Assembly (NCBI GenBank): GCA_963839095.1
Contig: CAWIUF010000052.1
Span: 28,671 to 92,670, forward strand
Direction of reading: 5' to 3'
DNA length: 64,000 nt
DNA from: Palsa-504 sp963839095
GTDB lineage: Bacteria; Actinomycetota; Actinomycetes; Streptosporangiales; Streptosporangiaceae
Below, in pieces: positions 8,572 through 16,004 of the stretch. Each line of letters starts with the position of its first letter. The first letter of the stretch is position 1. Under the pieces are notes generated by a model. The model was not told the DNA's origin, ran no database searches, and saw only the letters and a list, made by a program, of their open reading frames with translations. Made by a program: the position numbers and the translations under genes.

Positions 8572-8674
8572 CGGCCGCAGTGCCCCATATCCGTAAAATA
8601 TCGTATACCGTCAAGCGCGTTTCCAGCGGCGGGGCCCGGCCCTGGCCGGCCGGCGGGCCTGGTTTGATGGACGC

Positions 8675-9745
8675 ATGCCGGCATACGACGCCTTCCTGCT
8701 GGTCTCGTTTGGCGGGCCGGAAGGCCCCGACGAGGTCATGCCGTTCCTGGAGAACGTGACCCGCGGCCGCGGCATCCCGCCGGAGCGGCTGGCCGGCGTG
8801 GCCGAGCACTACTACGCGGTCGGCGGGGTCAGCCCGATCAACCAGCAGTGCCGGGACCTGCTCGAGGTGATCCGCGCCGACTTCCGGGCCGGCGGCCTGT
8901 CCCTGCCCGTCTACTGGGGGAACCGGAACTGGAAGCCGTACCTGGACGACACGGTGCGGTCCATGGCCGCGGACGGCATCCAGCGGGCGGTCGCCTTCGT
9001 GACCTCTGCCTACAGCTCCTACTCGAGCTGCCGGCAGTACCTCGACGACATCGACCGGGCCCGGGCCGCGACCGGCCCGGACGCGCCCCGGATCGACAAG
9101 ATCAGGCGCTTCTACGACGATCCCGGCTTCATCGAGCCGTTCGCCGAGAGCACCCGGGCCGCGCTGGCCACGCTCCCGGCCGCCCTGCGGGACCAGGCCC
9201 ACCTGGTCTTCACCGCGCACAGCGTCCCGGCCGCGATGGCCGAGGCGAGCGGCCCCGGGCCGGCGCGGGGAAGGTACGTGGCCGAACTGACCGAGGCGGC
9301 CCGGCTTATTACCGAACGGGTGGGCGGCGCCCCTCACTCCTGGACCCTCGCCTACCAGAGCCGGAGCGGCCCTCCTGCCCAGCCCTGGCTGGAACCGGAC
9401 GTCGGCGACGTCCTGGGTGAGCTCGCCGGCGCCGGCACCAGGGCGGTCGTGGTCGTCCCGGTCGGGTTCGTATCCGATCACATGGAGGTCCGGCACGACC
9501 TGGACGTCGAGGCGGCGCAGCGGGCCGGCTCGCTGGGCCTGGCTTTCGCCCGGGCCGCCACCCCCGGCTGTCACCCCCGGTTCGTCTCCATGATCACCGA
9601 ACTGGTGCGGGAACGCCTCGCCCTGCCGGAGGGCGGACCGGACGCGGGGCTCGTGAGCCCGGGCGGCCTGGATCAGGACTGCGCGGCGGACTGCTGCCGG
9701 TACGCGGCCCCGGCCGCCCGCCCGGACGGCGCGTCGCGGGCATGA
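8675..9745 (+). CDS. hemH: Coproporphyrin ferrochelatase (CpfC/HemH)
   Basis: 356 residues from ATG at 8675. It inserts Fe2+ into coproporphyrin III, the penultimate step of the heme route used by actinobacteria. Motifs are LLVSFGGPEGPDEVMPFLENV at the N-terminus and VFTAHSVP with the metal-site His at residue 182. Near the end comes LAYQSRSGPPAQPWLEPDV with VVPVGFVSDHMEVRHDLD. Cysteines at 119, 336, 340 and 341 (the last three as CAADCC) fit the [2Fe-2S]-binding pattern reported for actinobacterial ferrochelatases. Its four-base overlap with the inositol-phosphatase gene indicates co-transcription. HemE, CgoX and HemQ of the same pathway lie at 53.9-60 kb. Confidence 0.95.
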   Translation: MPAYDAFLLVSFGGPEGPDEVMPFLENVTRGRGIPPERLAGVAEHYYAVGGVSPINQQCRDLLEVIRADFRAGGLSLPVYWGNRNWKPYLDDTVRSMAADGIQRAVAFVTSAYSSYSSCRQYLDDIDRARAATGPDAPRIDKIRRFYDDPGFIEPFAESTRAALATLPAALRDQAHLVFTAHSVPAAMAEASGPGPARGRYVAELTEAARLITERVGGAPHSWTLAYQSRSGPPAQPWLEPDVGDVLGELAGAGTRAVVVVPVGFVSDHMEVRHDLDVEAAQRAGSLGLAFARAATPGCHPRFVSMITELVRERLALPEGGPDAGLVSPGGLDQDCAADCCRYAAPAARPDGASRA

Positions 9746-10620
9746 CCGCCAGCCCGGGGCAGGGTCCGGACCAGGACCTGGACGGCGAGGCGCTGCTGCG
9801 GATCGCGGTGGCGGCGGCCAGCGAGGCCGGGCGGCTGCTCGCCTCCTGGCGGGGCGACGAGCGGCCCGAGGTCGTCCAGACCAAGTCGAGCCCGACCGAC
9901 GTCGTCACCGCGATGGACCGCAAGGCCGAGGCCCTGATCACCAGCCGGATCCGGGCGCACCGCCCGGCCGACGCCGTGCTGGGCGAGGAGGGCGGCCAGA
10001 CCGATGGCGGATCCGGGGACAGCCGCGTGCGCTGGATCGTCGACCCGCTGGACGGGACCGTCAACTACCTGTACGGCCTGCATGACTGGGCCGTGTCCAT
10101 CGCGGCCGAGGTGGACGGCACCGTGGTCGCCGGGGTGGTCGAGGTGCCCAGGCGCGGCGAGACGTTCACCGCGGCGGCGGGCCACGGGGCCTGGCTCCAC
10201 CGGGGCGAGGCCCGGCTGGCCCTGCGCTGCTCGGCCGGCGTGCCGCTGGGTCAGGCGCTGGTCGGTACCGGGTTCGGGTACGATGCCGGGCGACGGCAGA
10301 TCCAGGGCGAGGTAGTCGCGGCGCTGCTCCCGTACGTAAGGGACATCCGGCGCGGCGGCTCGGCCGCAGTGGACCTGTGCTCGGTGGCGGCCGGGCGGCT
10401 CGACGCGTTCTACGAGAGAGGCCTGAACTACTGGGATTTCGCCGCGGGCGGCCTGATCGCCCGCGAGGCGGGCGCGACGGTCGGCGGCCTGGCAGGCCGG
10501 CCCGAGAGCACGTCGCTGACGGTGGCGGCCGGCCCCGGTCTTTACCAGCAGCTCGAGGCGGTTCTCAGCAGGCTGAACCCGGAGCGGGACGCGTCACGTA
10601 GTCAGGAGCGGGACGCGTAA
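9742..10620 (+). CDS. suhB: Inositol monophosphatase family protein
   Basis: 292 residues; ATG at 9742 overlaps the ferrochelatase stop. All family motifs are present: TKSSPTDVVTAMDRKAE, VLGEEGG, WIVDPLDGTVNYLYG and the C-terminal RGLNYWDFAAGGLIAREAG. These supply the three-metal Mg2+ site of the Li+-sensitive phosphatases. The substrate could be inositol-1-phosphate or another sugar phosphate. In actinomycetes, inositol dephosphorylation feeds inositol lipid and mycothiol synthesis. The neighbouring DUF4193 gene keeps the order seen in mycobacteria (suhB near Rv2699c), which supports the symbol. The last residues DASRSQERDA repeat an RDAS element, a small local duplication at the very end. 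Confidence 0.9.
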   Translation: MTASPGQGPDQDLDGEALLRIAVAAASEAGRLLASWRGDERPEVVQTKSSPTDVVTAMDRKAEALITSRIRAHRPADAVLGEEGGQTDGGSGDSRVRWIVDPLDGTVNYLYGLHDWAVSIAAEVDGTVVAGVVEVPRRGETFTAAAGHGAWLHRGEARLALRCSAGVPLGQALVGTGFGYDAGRRQIQGEVVAALLPYVRDIRRGGSAAVDLCSVAAGRLDAFYERGLNYWDFAAGGLIAREAGATVGGLAGRPESTSLTVAAGPGLYQQLEAVLSRLNPERDASRSQERDA

Positions 10621-10808
10621 CCGGACCGGGGAAGGTGACAGCCGGCGGCCCCGGAACCGGACGCGTCAGGAGTTATCGGCGTGGCGCGTGTGCGCTGGCC
10701 GCGAACGTGACAGAATTCGCCGCCGGAATCGGGCACAACTATGGCCTTGAAAGCGTTACAACCGCGCAGCGAATGCGCACTACGGATGAAGGGGGATGGA
10801 GTACCCAG

Positions 10809-11108
10809 ATGGCTACCGACTACGACAGCCCGCGGAAGACGGACGACGACCTGACCGAGGACAGCCTTCAGGAACTTCAGGCGCGCCGGATGGACAAGTC
10901 ATCGAGCACCATCGATCTTGATCCCGACGACGTTTCCGAGTCCCTGGAGCTTCCGGGCGCCGACTTGTCGAACGAGGAACTCGCGATCCGGGTGATCCCG
11001 CGCCAGGCCGATGAGTTCACGTGTTCCCGGTGCTTCCTGGTGCACCACCGCAGCCAGCTGGCCGAAGAACGCAACGGCCAGCTGGTCTGCCGGGAGTGCG
11101 CGGCTTAG
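10809..11108 (+). CDS. DUF4193 protein with C-terminal zinc ribbon
   Basis: 99 residues from ATG at 10809, preceded by a purine-rich GGGGGATGGAG sequence. The first 60 residues are acidic and low-complexity (DDDLTEDSLQELQARR, DLDPDDVSESLELPG). The end carries two Cys pairs, TCSRCFLVHHRSQL and LVCRECAA, that make a small zinc ribbon. This is the DUF4193 family, found next to dut in most actinobacteria (Rv2699c in M. tuberculosis). Its function is not established. A longer in-frame start at 10635 exists but lacks homology and would run through the leader region. It ends four bases into the convergent DUF4235 gene. Confidence 0.9.
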   Translation: MATDYDSPRKTDDDLTEDSLQELQARRMDKSSSTIDLDPDDVSESLELPGADLSNEELAIRVIPRQADEFTCSRCFLVHHRSQLAEERNGQLVCRECAA

Positions 11109-11404
11109 CTCTGAGTGACGACGACGGGCTCGCGCTCCGGGCCGCTGTACGTTCTGCGTGCGGCAGCCCGGGTGGCGAGCAGCCTCGCCGCCTCCACGCT
11201 GACACCCGTCAGCACGGACCAGCCCAGGGCTTCGGTAAGGGCCACCTGCGGATCCTCAGGATGCGTCGGAGGCTCCTTGCCCATGGCCTTGGTCCAGGCG
11301 AATGTAATCAGCTTCCGCGCGACAAAGGCGGCTGCCATCGCCGCCACGGCGCTTACGACCTTGGTGCCGAGGTCTACTTTCCGCTCGACCTTCTTGTCAG
11401 CCAT
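11105..11404 (-). CDS. DUF4235 small membrane protein
   Basis: 99 residues from ATG at 11404. There is one N-terminal hydrophobic helix (VVSAVAAMAAAFVARKLI) and a second weak one (ALGWSVLTGVSVEAARLLATRAA), separated by the polar stretch TKAMGKEPPTHPEDPQ. Length and pattern match DUF4235, a small actinobacterial membrane protein of unknown role. AGGAGGC lies just upstream (minus strand, about 11411-11417) as the ribosome binding site. It is convergent with DUF4193 and shares four bases with it. Confidence 0.85.
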   Translation of the reverse strand: MADKKVERKVDLGTKVVSAVAAMAAAFVARKLITFAWTKAMGKEPPTHPEDPQVALTEALGWSVLTGVSVEAARLLATRAAARRTYSGPEREPVVVTQS

Positions 11405-11449
11405 CCAACTGCCTCCTTATCGCCCCGTCCCCTACCCTCGTCCGCGCCA

Positions 11450-11920
11450 TCATGCCACTGGTTCGCGGCCGGCCTGCACTCGACACCTTTCGACGGCCGC
11501 GGCTAGCTCGGCCGGGTGCCTGGTGCCGATCAGCCAGTAAGGGCCCGCCGGGCTCGGCGGCGGCACCACCAGGTAGACCGATTCCTTGAGGTAAGGTCGC
11601 GAGTACAGGCGGGCCGCCGGGTCCGCGATCGGACCGCGCAGCCTCGTGGTCTGCTTCTCGTCGAGGCAGGCTACTTCGCTGACGGCCGTCAGGGGGAGCA
11701 CGTCCTTCCCGGCCCGCAGCGTCCCGTCGCGGACCTCGATGGAGCCCAGGCCCATGGTGATCAGCAGCAAGGCACAGCCAGCCACCAGTATGGCCATGAT
11801 GATGAACGGCCAGGGCCCGGTGAGGCCGGCGTAGAGCGTGGCGCCAAGGATGAGGGCACTAGGCATGGCGAGCAGCCACCAGGCGAGCGGGACGCGGAGC
11901 CGTTCGCGGTAATCATCCAT
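11450..11920 (-). CDS. DUF3093 membrane protein
   Basis: 156 residues from ATG at 11920. The start MDDYRERLRVPLAWWLL is followed by two adjacent membrane helices (about residues 13-30 and 37-57). A soluble beta-rich domain then ends GPYWLIGTRHPAELAAAVERC. The RVP..WW motif and the final IGTRHP motif are diagnostic for DUF3093, the partner of dut in actinobacteria (Rv2698). The overall fold resembles a PH-like domain anchored by two helices, and the function is unknown. It is transcribed away from the AI-2E-type transporter and dut, so the shared promoter region is about 11921-12110. Confidence 0.88.
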   Translation of the reverse strand: MDDYRERLRVPLAWWLLAMPSALILGATLYAGLTGPWPFIIMAILVAGCALLLITMGLGSIEVRDGTLRAGKDVLPLTAVSEVACLDEKQTTRLRGPIADPAARLYSRPYLKESVYLVVPPPSPAGPYWLIGTRHPAELAAAVERCRVQAGREPVA

Positions 11921-12109
11921 GCAGTCGAGGGTAGTTGGTCAGATGGAGTCTTGGCGGGGGCGGGGACGGGGACGACACGCTGTGAGCTGGCTGGCTACTG
12001 CCTGGAAGGCGGGGCAGGCGAACGGGAGCGAGCCGGCGCCGGCCGCGGCCGGGCCGCCTCCGGCCGGCACGCCGGGCCGGAACCGGCCGTCACGCCGGAA
12101 CAGGCCCCG

Positions 12110-13201
12110 TTGCGCACGCCAGGCCGCCCGGAGGACACCGCCGAGCACAACCGGGTGCCGGGCTGGCTGCAGACCGGCGCGGCGTGGTCCTGGCGGCTGC
12201 TGCTGCTCGCGGGCGCCCTCTACCTGATCGCGCGCGTGATCAGCGTCCTGGCCATCGTGGTCGTGCCGTGCACCGCCGCGCTGCTGCTCACCGCCTTGCT
12301 GCAGCCGCTCAAGGCCCGGCTGCGGCGGGCCGGGCTGCACAACCTCGCCGCCACCTGGTGCACCCTGCTGATCGGGGCCCTGGTGCTCGGCGGCCTGGTC
12401 ATGCTGGTGACCAACCGGGTCAACGCGGACTACCCGGTCCTGCTGAAGGAGACCAGGCACACCACCACTCAGGTGGAAGCGTGGCTGGCCGGCGCGCCCT
12501 TCCACATCAAGAGCAGCAACGTGCAGGACGCCCTGAACAACATCCCCAGCTACCTCAGCAAGCACAAGGCGCTCGTCGAGGGCACCGTGGTGACCGGCGG
12601 GAAGATCGCCGCCGAGTTCTTCGGCGGCCTGGTGCTCATGCTCTTCGTCATGTTCTTCCTGATCAAGGACGGCGAGCGGATCTGGTCCTGGCTGATCAGC
12701 GGGCTGCAGGGGGAGGCCGGGCGGCGGATGAACCGGGCCGGGCACGCCGCCTGGCACACGATGGTGTACTACATGCGCGGCGCCCTGGCGGTGGCCGCGA
12801 TCCACGGCGTGGTGATCGGGCTGGTCCTGTACGTCATGGGCGCCCCGCTGGTCATCCCGCTGGCGGTGCTCGTGTTCGTGGCCGCCTTCGTGCCGCTGAT
12901 CGGGCTGCTCGTGGCCGGGGCGCTGGCCATCGTGGTCGTGCTGGCCGCCAAGGGCTGGGTCGCCGCGGTGATCCTGCTCGGCGTGCTGATCGTCGAGGAC
13001 CAGCTGGAGGGCCACCTGCTCCAGCCGCAGGTCGTCGGGCGGGTGATCCGGCTGCACCCGCTGGCCGTCATCCTGTCCCTCGCGGTCGGCGGCGTGCTGG
13101 CCGGCATCGTCGGCGCCGTGGTGGCGATACCGATCGTCGCCGTCATCACCCGGGCGGTGCCTGAGCTGCGGCGGGGAGATCCACGTCCCGGCGGCCCGTA
13201 A
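12110..13201 (+). CDS. AI-2E family transporter (PerM/TqsA-like permease)
   Basis: About 363 residues if started at the TTG at 12110; GTG at 12155 or TTG at 11951 are alternatives. The family core is clear: GWLQTGAAWSWRLLLLAGALY, two early helices, a roughly 90-residue extracytoplasmic loop (KSSNVQDALNNIPSYLSKHK), then FVMFFLIKDGERIW. The C-terminal block is FVAAFVPLIGLLVAGALA and LLGVLIVEDQLEGHLLQPQVV. Members include E. coli TqsA and PerM, and Na+/H+ antiporters; the substrate here is unknown. The N-terminal 50-70 residues lie in low-complexity Gly/Ala/Arg DNA, where a neighbouring frame (from ATG 11946) also looks protein-like, so an indel before 12110 is possible. Confidence 0.82.
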   Translation: MRTPGRPEDTAEHNRVPGWLQTGAAWSWRLLLLAGALYLIARVISVLAIVVVPCTAALLLTALLQPLKARLRRAGLHNLAATWCTLLIGALVLGGLVMLVTNRVNADYPVLLKETRHTTTQVEAWLAGAPFHIKSSNVQDALNNIPSYLSKHKALVEGTVVTGGKIAAEFFGGLVLMLFVMFFLIKDGERIWSWLISGLQGEAGRRMNRAGHAAWHTMVYYMRGALAVAAIHGVVIGLVLYVMGAPLVIPLAVLVFVAAFVPLIGLLVAGALAIVVVLAAKGWVAAVILLGVLIVEDQLEGHLLQPQVVGRVIRLHPLAVILSLAVGGVLAGIVGAVVAIPIVAVITRAVPELRRGDPRPGGP

Positions 13202-13265
13202 GATGCGACAGTGCCCGGATGTCGCGCTATCCTCACCGTGCGTGCCACCAGGAGGGAGTTCCCCG

Positions 13266-13754
13266 TTGCCCCATACCGAGCCGGACGTGCTGATCCAGCG
13301 CCTCGACGCCGGCGTGCCGCTGCCGTCGTACTCTCATCCCGGTGACGCGGGCGCGGACCTGACGACCGCCGAGGACATCGAGCTCGGGCCGGGCGAGCGG
13401 GCGCTGGTGCGGACCGGCCTGGCCATCGCGCTGCCCGACGGTTACGCGGCGTTCGTCCACCCCCGCTCCGGCCTCGCCGCCAAGCACGGGGTGACGCTGG
13501 TGAACGCGCCGGGAACGATCGACGCGGGCTACCGGGGCGAGATCAAGGTGACCCTGCTGAACACCGACCGGGACCGCCCGGTCAGCTTCAGCCGCGGCGA
13601 CCGGATCGCCCAGCTGGTCATCCAGCGGGTGGAGCGGGCGGCGTTCCGCGAAGTGACCGTGCTTCCCGGGTCGATCCGGGGCGACGGCGGCTTCGGCTCC
13701 ACCGGCGGCCACGCCGCGGCACCCCGGGAAGTTATCTCCCCGGGCCAGTACTGA
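13266..13754 (+). CDS. dut: dUTP diphosphatase
   Basis: 162 residues starting at TTG 13266, chosen because AGGAGGG (13250-13256) lies at ideal spacing and the homology begins there (MPHTEPDVLIQRLDAGVPL). All five trimeric dUTPase motifs are present: HPGDAGADLTT, HPRSGLAAKHG, VNAPGTIDAGYRGEIKV, RGDRIAQLVIQ, and C-terminal GDGGFGSTGGH. It hydrolyses dUTP to dUMP and pyrophosphate, keeping uracil out of DNA and feeding thymidylate synthesis. A short tail (AAAPREVISPGQY) follows motif V. It sits in the conserved actinobacterial dut-DUF3710 pair, 23 bases before the next gene. Confidence 0.95.
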   Translation: MPHTEPDVLIQRLDAGVPLPSYSHPGDAGADLTTAEDIELGPGERALVRTGLAIALPDGYAAFVHPRSGLAAKHGVTLVNAPGTIDAGYRGEIKVTLLNTDRDRPVSFSRGDRIAQLVIQRVERAAFREVTVLPGSIRGDGGFGSTGGHAAAPREVISPGQY

Positions 13755-13777
13755 GACTTGATTAAGGAGCGTGCGGA

Positions 13778-14527
13778 GTGTTTCGTCGGCGTCGTTCAGC
13801 AGACGCGGGCCGGGACTGGCCGGAGGAATCCGGCCAGGAGGTGCCCGGCGACGAAATCGATGAGGACGAGCCGGCCCGGCCCGCGGGTAACCCGCGGCCC
13901 GGCGGCGGCCCGTGGGACGCGGAGGAATCCTTTCCCGACCTCGAGCGGGTGGACCTGGGCAGCCTCCAGGTGCCCATCGGGCCCGAGCACGAGATCCAGC
14001 TCGTCATGGCCGAGCAGCACGGCGCCTGGGTGACGGTCAGGCACCAGGACAGCGAAGTCCAGATCCAGGCGTTCGCGGCCGCGCGCCGCGGGGCGCTGTG
14101 GGACGACGTCCGGGCCGAGATCGCCGCCGAGGTGCAAGGGGCGGGCGGGCAGAGCCAGGAGTCGGAGGGATCCTTCGGGACCGAGCTGATCGCGCAGGTG
14201 CCGGCCGAGCCCGGGCAGCCCGCGTCGGGTCTGCGGCTGGTCAGGTTCGTCGGCGTGGACGGGCCCCGCTGGTTCGTGCGCGGGCTGTTCACCGGCCCGG
14301 CGGCGGAGCGCGGCGAGCCCGCCGGCCTGCTCGAAGAGGTGCTCAGGGACGTCGTGGTCGTCCGCGGCGAGCACCCGGTGCCGCCGCGGGAGATCCTCGA
14401 GCTGCGGCTGCCGCCCGAGGCCCAGCAGGCGCTGGAGCAGCAGCAGGCCGCCGCCGAGGAGGAGAACCGGTTCGGCGGCGACCTCAACCCGTTCGAGCGC
14501 GGCCCGGAGTTCACCGAGACCCGCTAA
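13778..14527 (+). CDS. DUF3710 protein
   Basis: 249 residues from GTG at 13778, with GGAGCG upstream. A charged, disordered N-terminus (MFRRRRSADAGRDWPEESGQ) leads into the conserved core: RVDLGSLQVPIGPEHEIQLV, VTVRHQDSEVQIQAFAAARR, and LRLVRFVGVDGPRWFVRGLF. It ends in a Gln/Glu-rich tail (PEAQQALEQQQAAAEEENRF). This is DUF3710, always adjacent to dut in actinobacteria (Rv2696c), with unknown function. In most relatives an OB-fold gene and a DUF3159 gene follow before the two TrkA genes. Here the TrkA gene comes directly, in convergent orientation, 27 bases away. Confidence 0.9.
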   Translation: MFRRRRSADAGRDWPEESGQEVPGDEIDEDEPARPAGNPRPGGGPWDAEESFPDLERVDLGSLQVPIGPEHEIQLVMAEQHGAWVTVRHQDSEVQIQAFAAARRGALWDDVRAEIAAEVQGAGGQSQESEGSFGTELIAQVPAEPGQPASGLRLVRFVGVDGPRWFVRGLFTGPAAERGEPAGLLEEVLRDVVVVRGEHPVPPREILELRLPPEAQQALEQQQAAAEEENRFGGDLNPFERGPEFTETR

Positions 14528-14554
14528 TAGGCGGCCGTGCGGCGGCCCGGCCGG

Positions 14555-15217
14555 CTAGTCGCTGGACCGCAGCAGCCGGCCGAGCTCGTCCTCGACGTCC
14601 TCGCTGGTCACGAAGAACAGCTCGTCGCCCGCCTGCAGCGGGTCGTCCGGGTGCGGCACCAGCACCCGGCCCTCGCGCAAGATGGCGACCAGCGAGGTGT
14701 CGGCGGGCCAGTCGATCCCGCCTACCCGCTGGCCGACCAGCGGGGCGTCGTCCGGCATGGTCAGCTCGACCAGGCTGGCCTCGCTCTGGCCGAACGTCAT
14801 CAGCCGCACCAGGTCGCCGACGCTGACCGCCTCCTCGACCAGGGCGGAAAGCAGCCGCGGGGTGGAGACGGCGACGTCGACCCCCCAGGACTCGTTGTAC
14901 AGCCACTCGTTACCCGGGTGGTTCACCCTGGCCACGACGCGCGGCACCCCGTACTCGGTCTTGGCCAGCAGCGCCACCACCAGGTTCGCCTTGTCGTCGC
15001 CGGTGGCGGCGATCACCACCTGGCAGCGCTGCAGGGCCGCGTCGTCCAGGGAGCTGATCTCGCAGGCATCGGCCAGCAGCCACTCGGCCCGGGGCACGCT
15101 GTCTACCTTGATGGCCTTCGGCGAGTTGTCGATGAGCAGCACCTCGTGGCCGTTCTCGAGCAGTTCGCCGGCAATGGAGCGGCCGACCGCCCCGGCTCCC
15201 GCGATCGCGATCCGCAT
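14555..15217 (-). CDS. ceoC: TrkA family potassium uptake regulatory protein (CeoC)
   Basis: 220 residues from ATG at 15217, overlapping the stop of the upstream ceoB by one base (TGATG). The RCK_N domain starts MRIAIAGAGAVGRSIAGELL, a Rossmann GxGxxG NAD-binding loop, with the adenine-ribose acidic residue in VLLIDNSP. The C-terminal 75 residues are an RCK_C (TrkA-C) domain (LVELTMPDDAPLVGQRVGGI, then HPDDPLQAGDELFFV). It is the cytoplasmic gating partner of a K+ channel or Trk-type transporter. No K+-translocating subunit lies in the window, as in mycobacteria, where ceoB-ceoC are also a pair. Confidence 0.92.
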   Translation of the reverse strand: MRIAIAGAGAVGRSIAGELLENGHEVLLIDNSPKAIKVDSVPRAEWLLADACEISSLDDAALQRCQVVIAATGDDKANLVVALLAKTEYGVPRVVARVNHPGNEWLYNESWGVDVAVSTPRLLSALVEEAVSVGDLVRLMTFGQSEASLVELTMPDDAPLVGQRVGGIDWPADTSLVAILREGRVLVPHPDDPLQAGDELFFVTSEDVEDELGRLLRSSD

Positions 15218-15879
15218 CAGTGCTCGCCTCCGCGCGCCGCGAAGGACGCGGCGATCCGGTCCAGATCACTTTCCCTGGCCACCACGTGCAGCACGTCCCC
15301 CTCTTGCAGGACCGAGCCGGGCTCGGGCACGAAGGCCTGGCCGAGCCGGTCGACGAAGGCCACCCGGGTCATCGTGTTGGCCTCGAGCGACTTGACCTGC
15401 TCGCCGATCCACGCCGGGGAGAACGCCACCTCGGCCAGGACGATCTTGCCGGTCGGATCCCGCCACAGCGGCTCGCCGCCCTCGGGGAGCAGCTTGCGCA
15501 GCATCTGGTCGGCGGTCCAGCGTACGGTGGCCACCGTGGGAATGCCGAGGCGCTCGTAGACTTCGGCCCGGCGCGGGTCGTAGATCCGCGCCGCCACCCG
15601 GACGACGCCGAACGTCTCCCGGGCGACCCGGGCCGCGATGATGTTGGAGTTGTCGCCGCTGCTGACGGCGGCGAAGGCATCCGCGCGCTCGATGCCCGCC
15701 TGGGTGAGCACGGCCCGGTCGAAGCCGATCCCGGTGACACGATCGCCCTTGAACGCCGAGCGGAGCCGGCGGAACGCTTCCGGGTCCCGGTCGATGACCG
15801 CGACAGTATTATCTCGGTCTTCGAGGATGTGGGCTAGCGTCGAGCCGACCCTCCCGCATCCCATGATTACGATGTGCAC
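15217..15879 (-). CDS. ceoB: TrkA family potassium uptake regulatory protein (CeoB)
   Basis: 220 residues from GTG at 15879 (VHIVIMGCGRVGSTLAHILE). A longer reading from 16005 lacks homology. The Rossmann glycine loop GCGRVGS and the acidic AVIDRDPEAFRRL tip match RCK_N. The distal half has the TrkA-C pattern IVLAEVAFSPAWIGEQVKSL and PEPGSVLQEGDVLHVV. It is paired and translationally coupled with ceoC. RCK proteins act as dimers or octamers that sense NAD(H) or nucleotides and control K+ flux. It is divergent from the TRAM methyltransferase gene, leaving about 125 bases for both promoters. Confidence 0.92.
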   Translation of the reverse strand: MHIVIMGCGRVGSTLAHILEDRDNTVAVIDRDPEAFRRLRSAFKGDRVTGIGFDRAVLTQAGIERADAFAAVSSGDNSNIIAARVARETFGVVRVAARIYDPRRAEVYERLGIPTVATVRWTADQMLRKLLPEGGEPLWRDPTGKIVLAEVAFSPAWIGEQVKSLEANTMTRVAFVDRLGQAFVPEPGSVLQEGDVLHVVARESDLDRIAASFAARGGEH

Positions 15880-16004
15880 GACCGTCCTCCACGATGAGCA
15901 GGTTCCCCGAGCAACACCACACCAGCACCACAAAGGTATGCCCTCACTCGGCATCCTCTCCCGCCTGGAGGCGGGTGATTTCACCTCAGCTGCGAAGGAT
16001 TGCA

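Noticed and set aside
6104..9574. 1156-codon open frame on the minus strand
   Set aside because: It crosses three well-supported genes, is composed of Arg/Gly/Pro-rich sequence and lacks any domain. It is a shadow of high-G+C codon usage.
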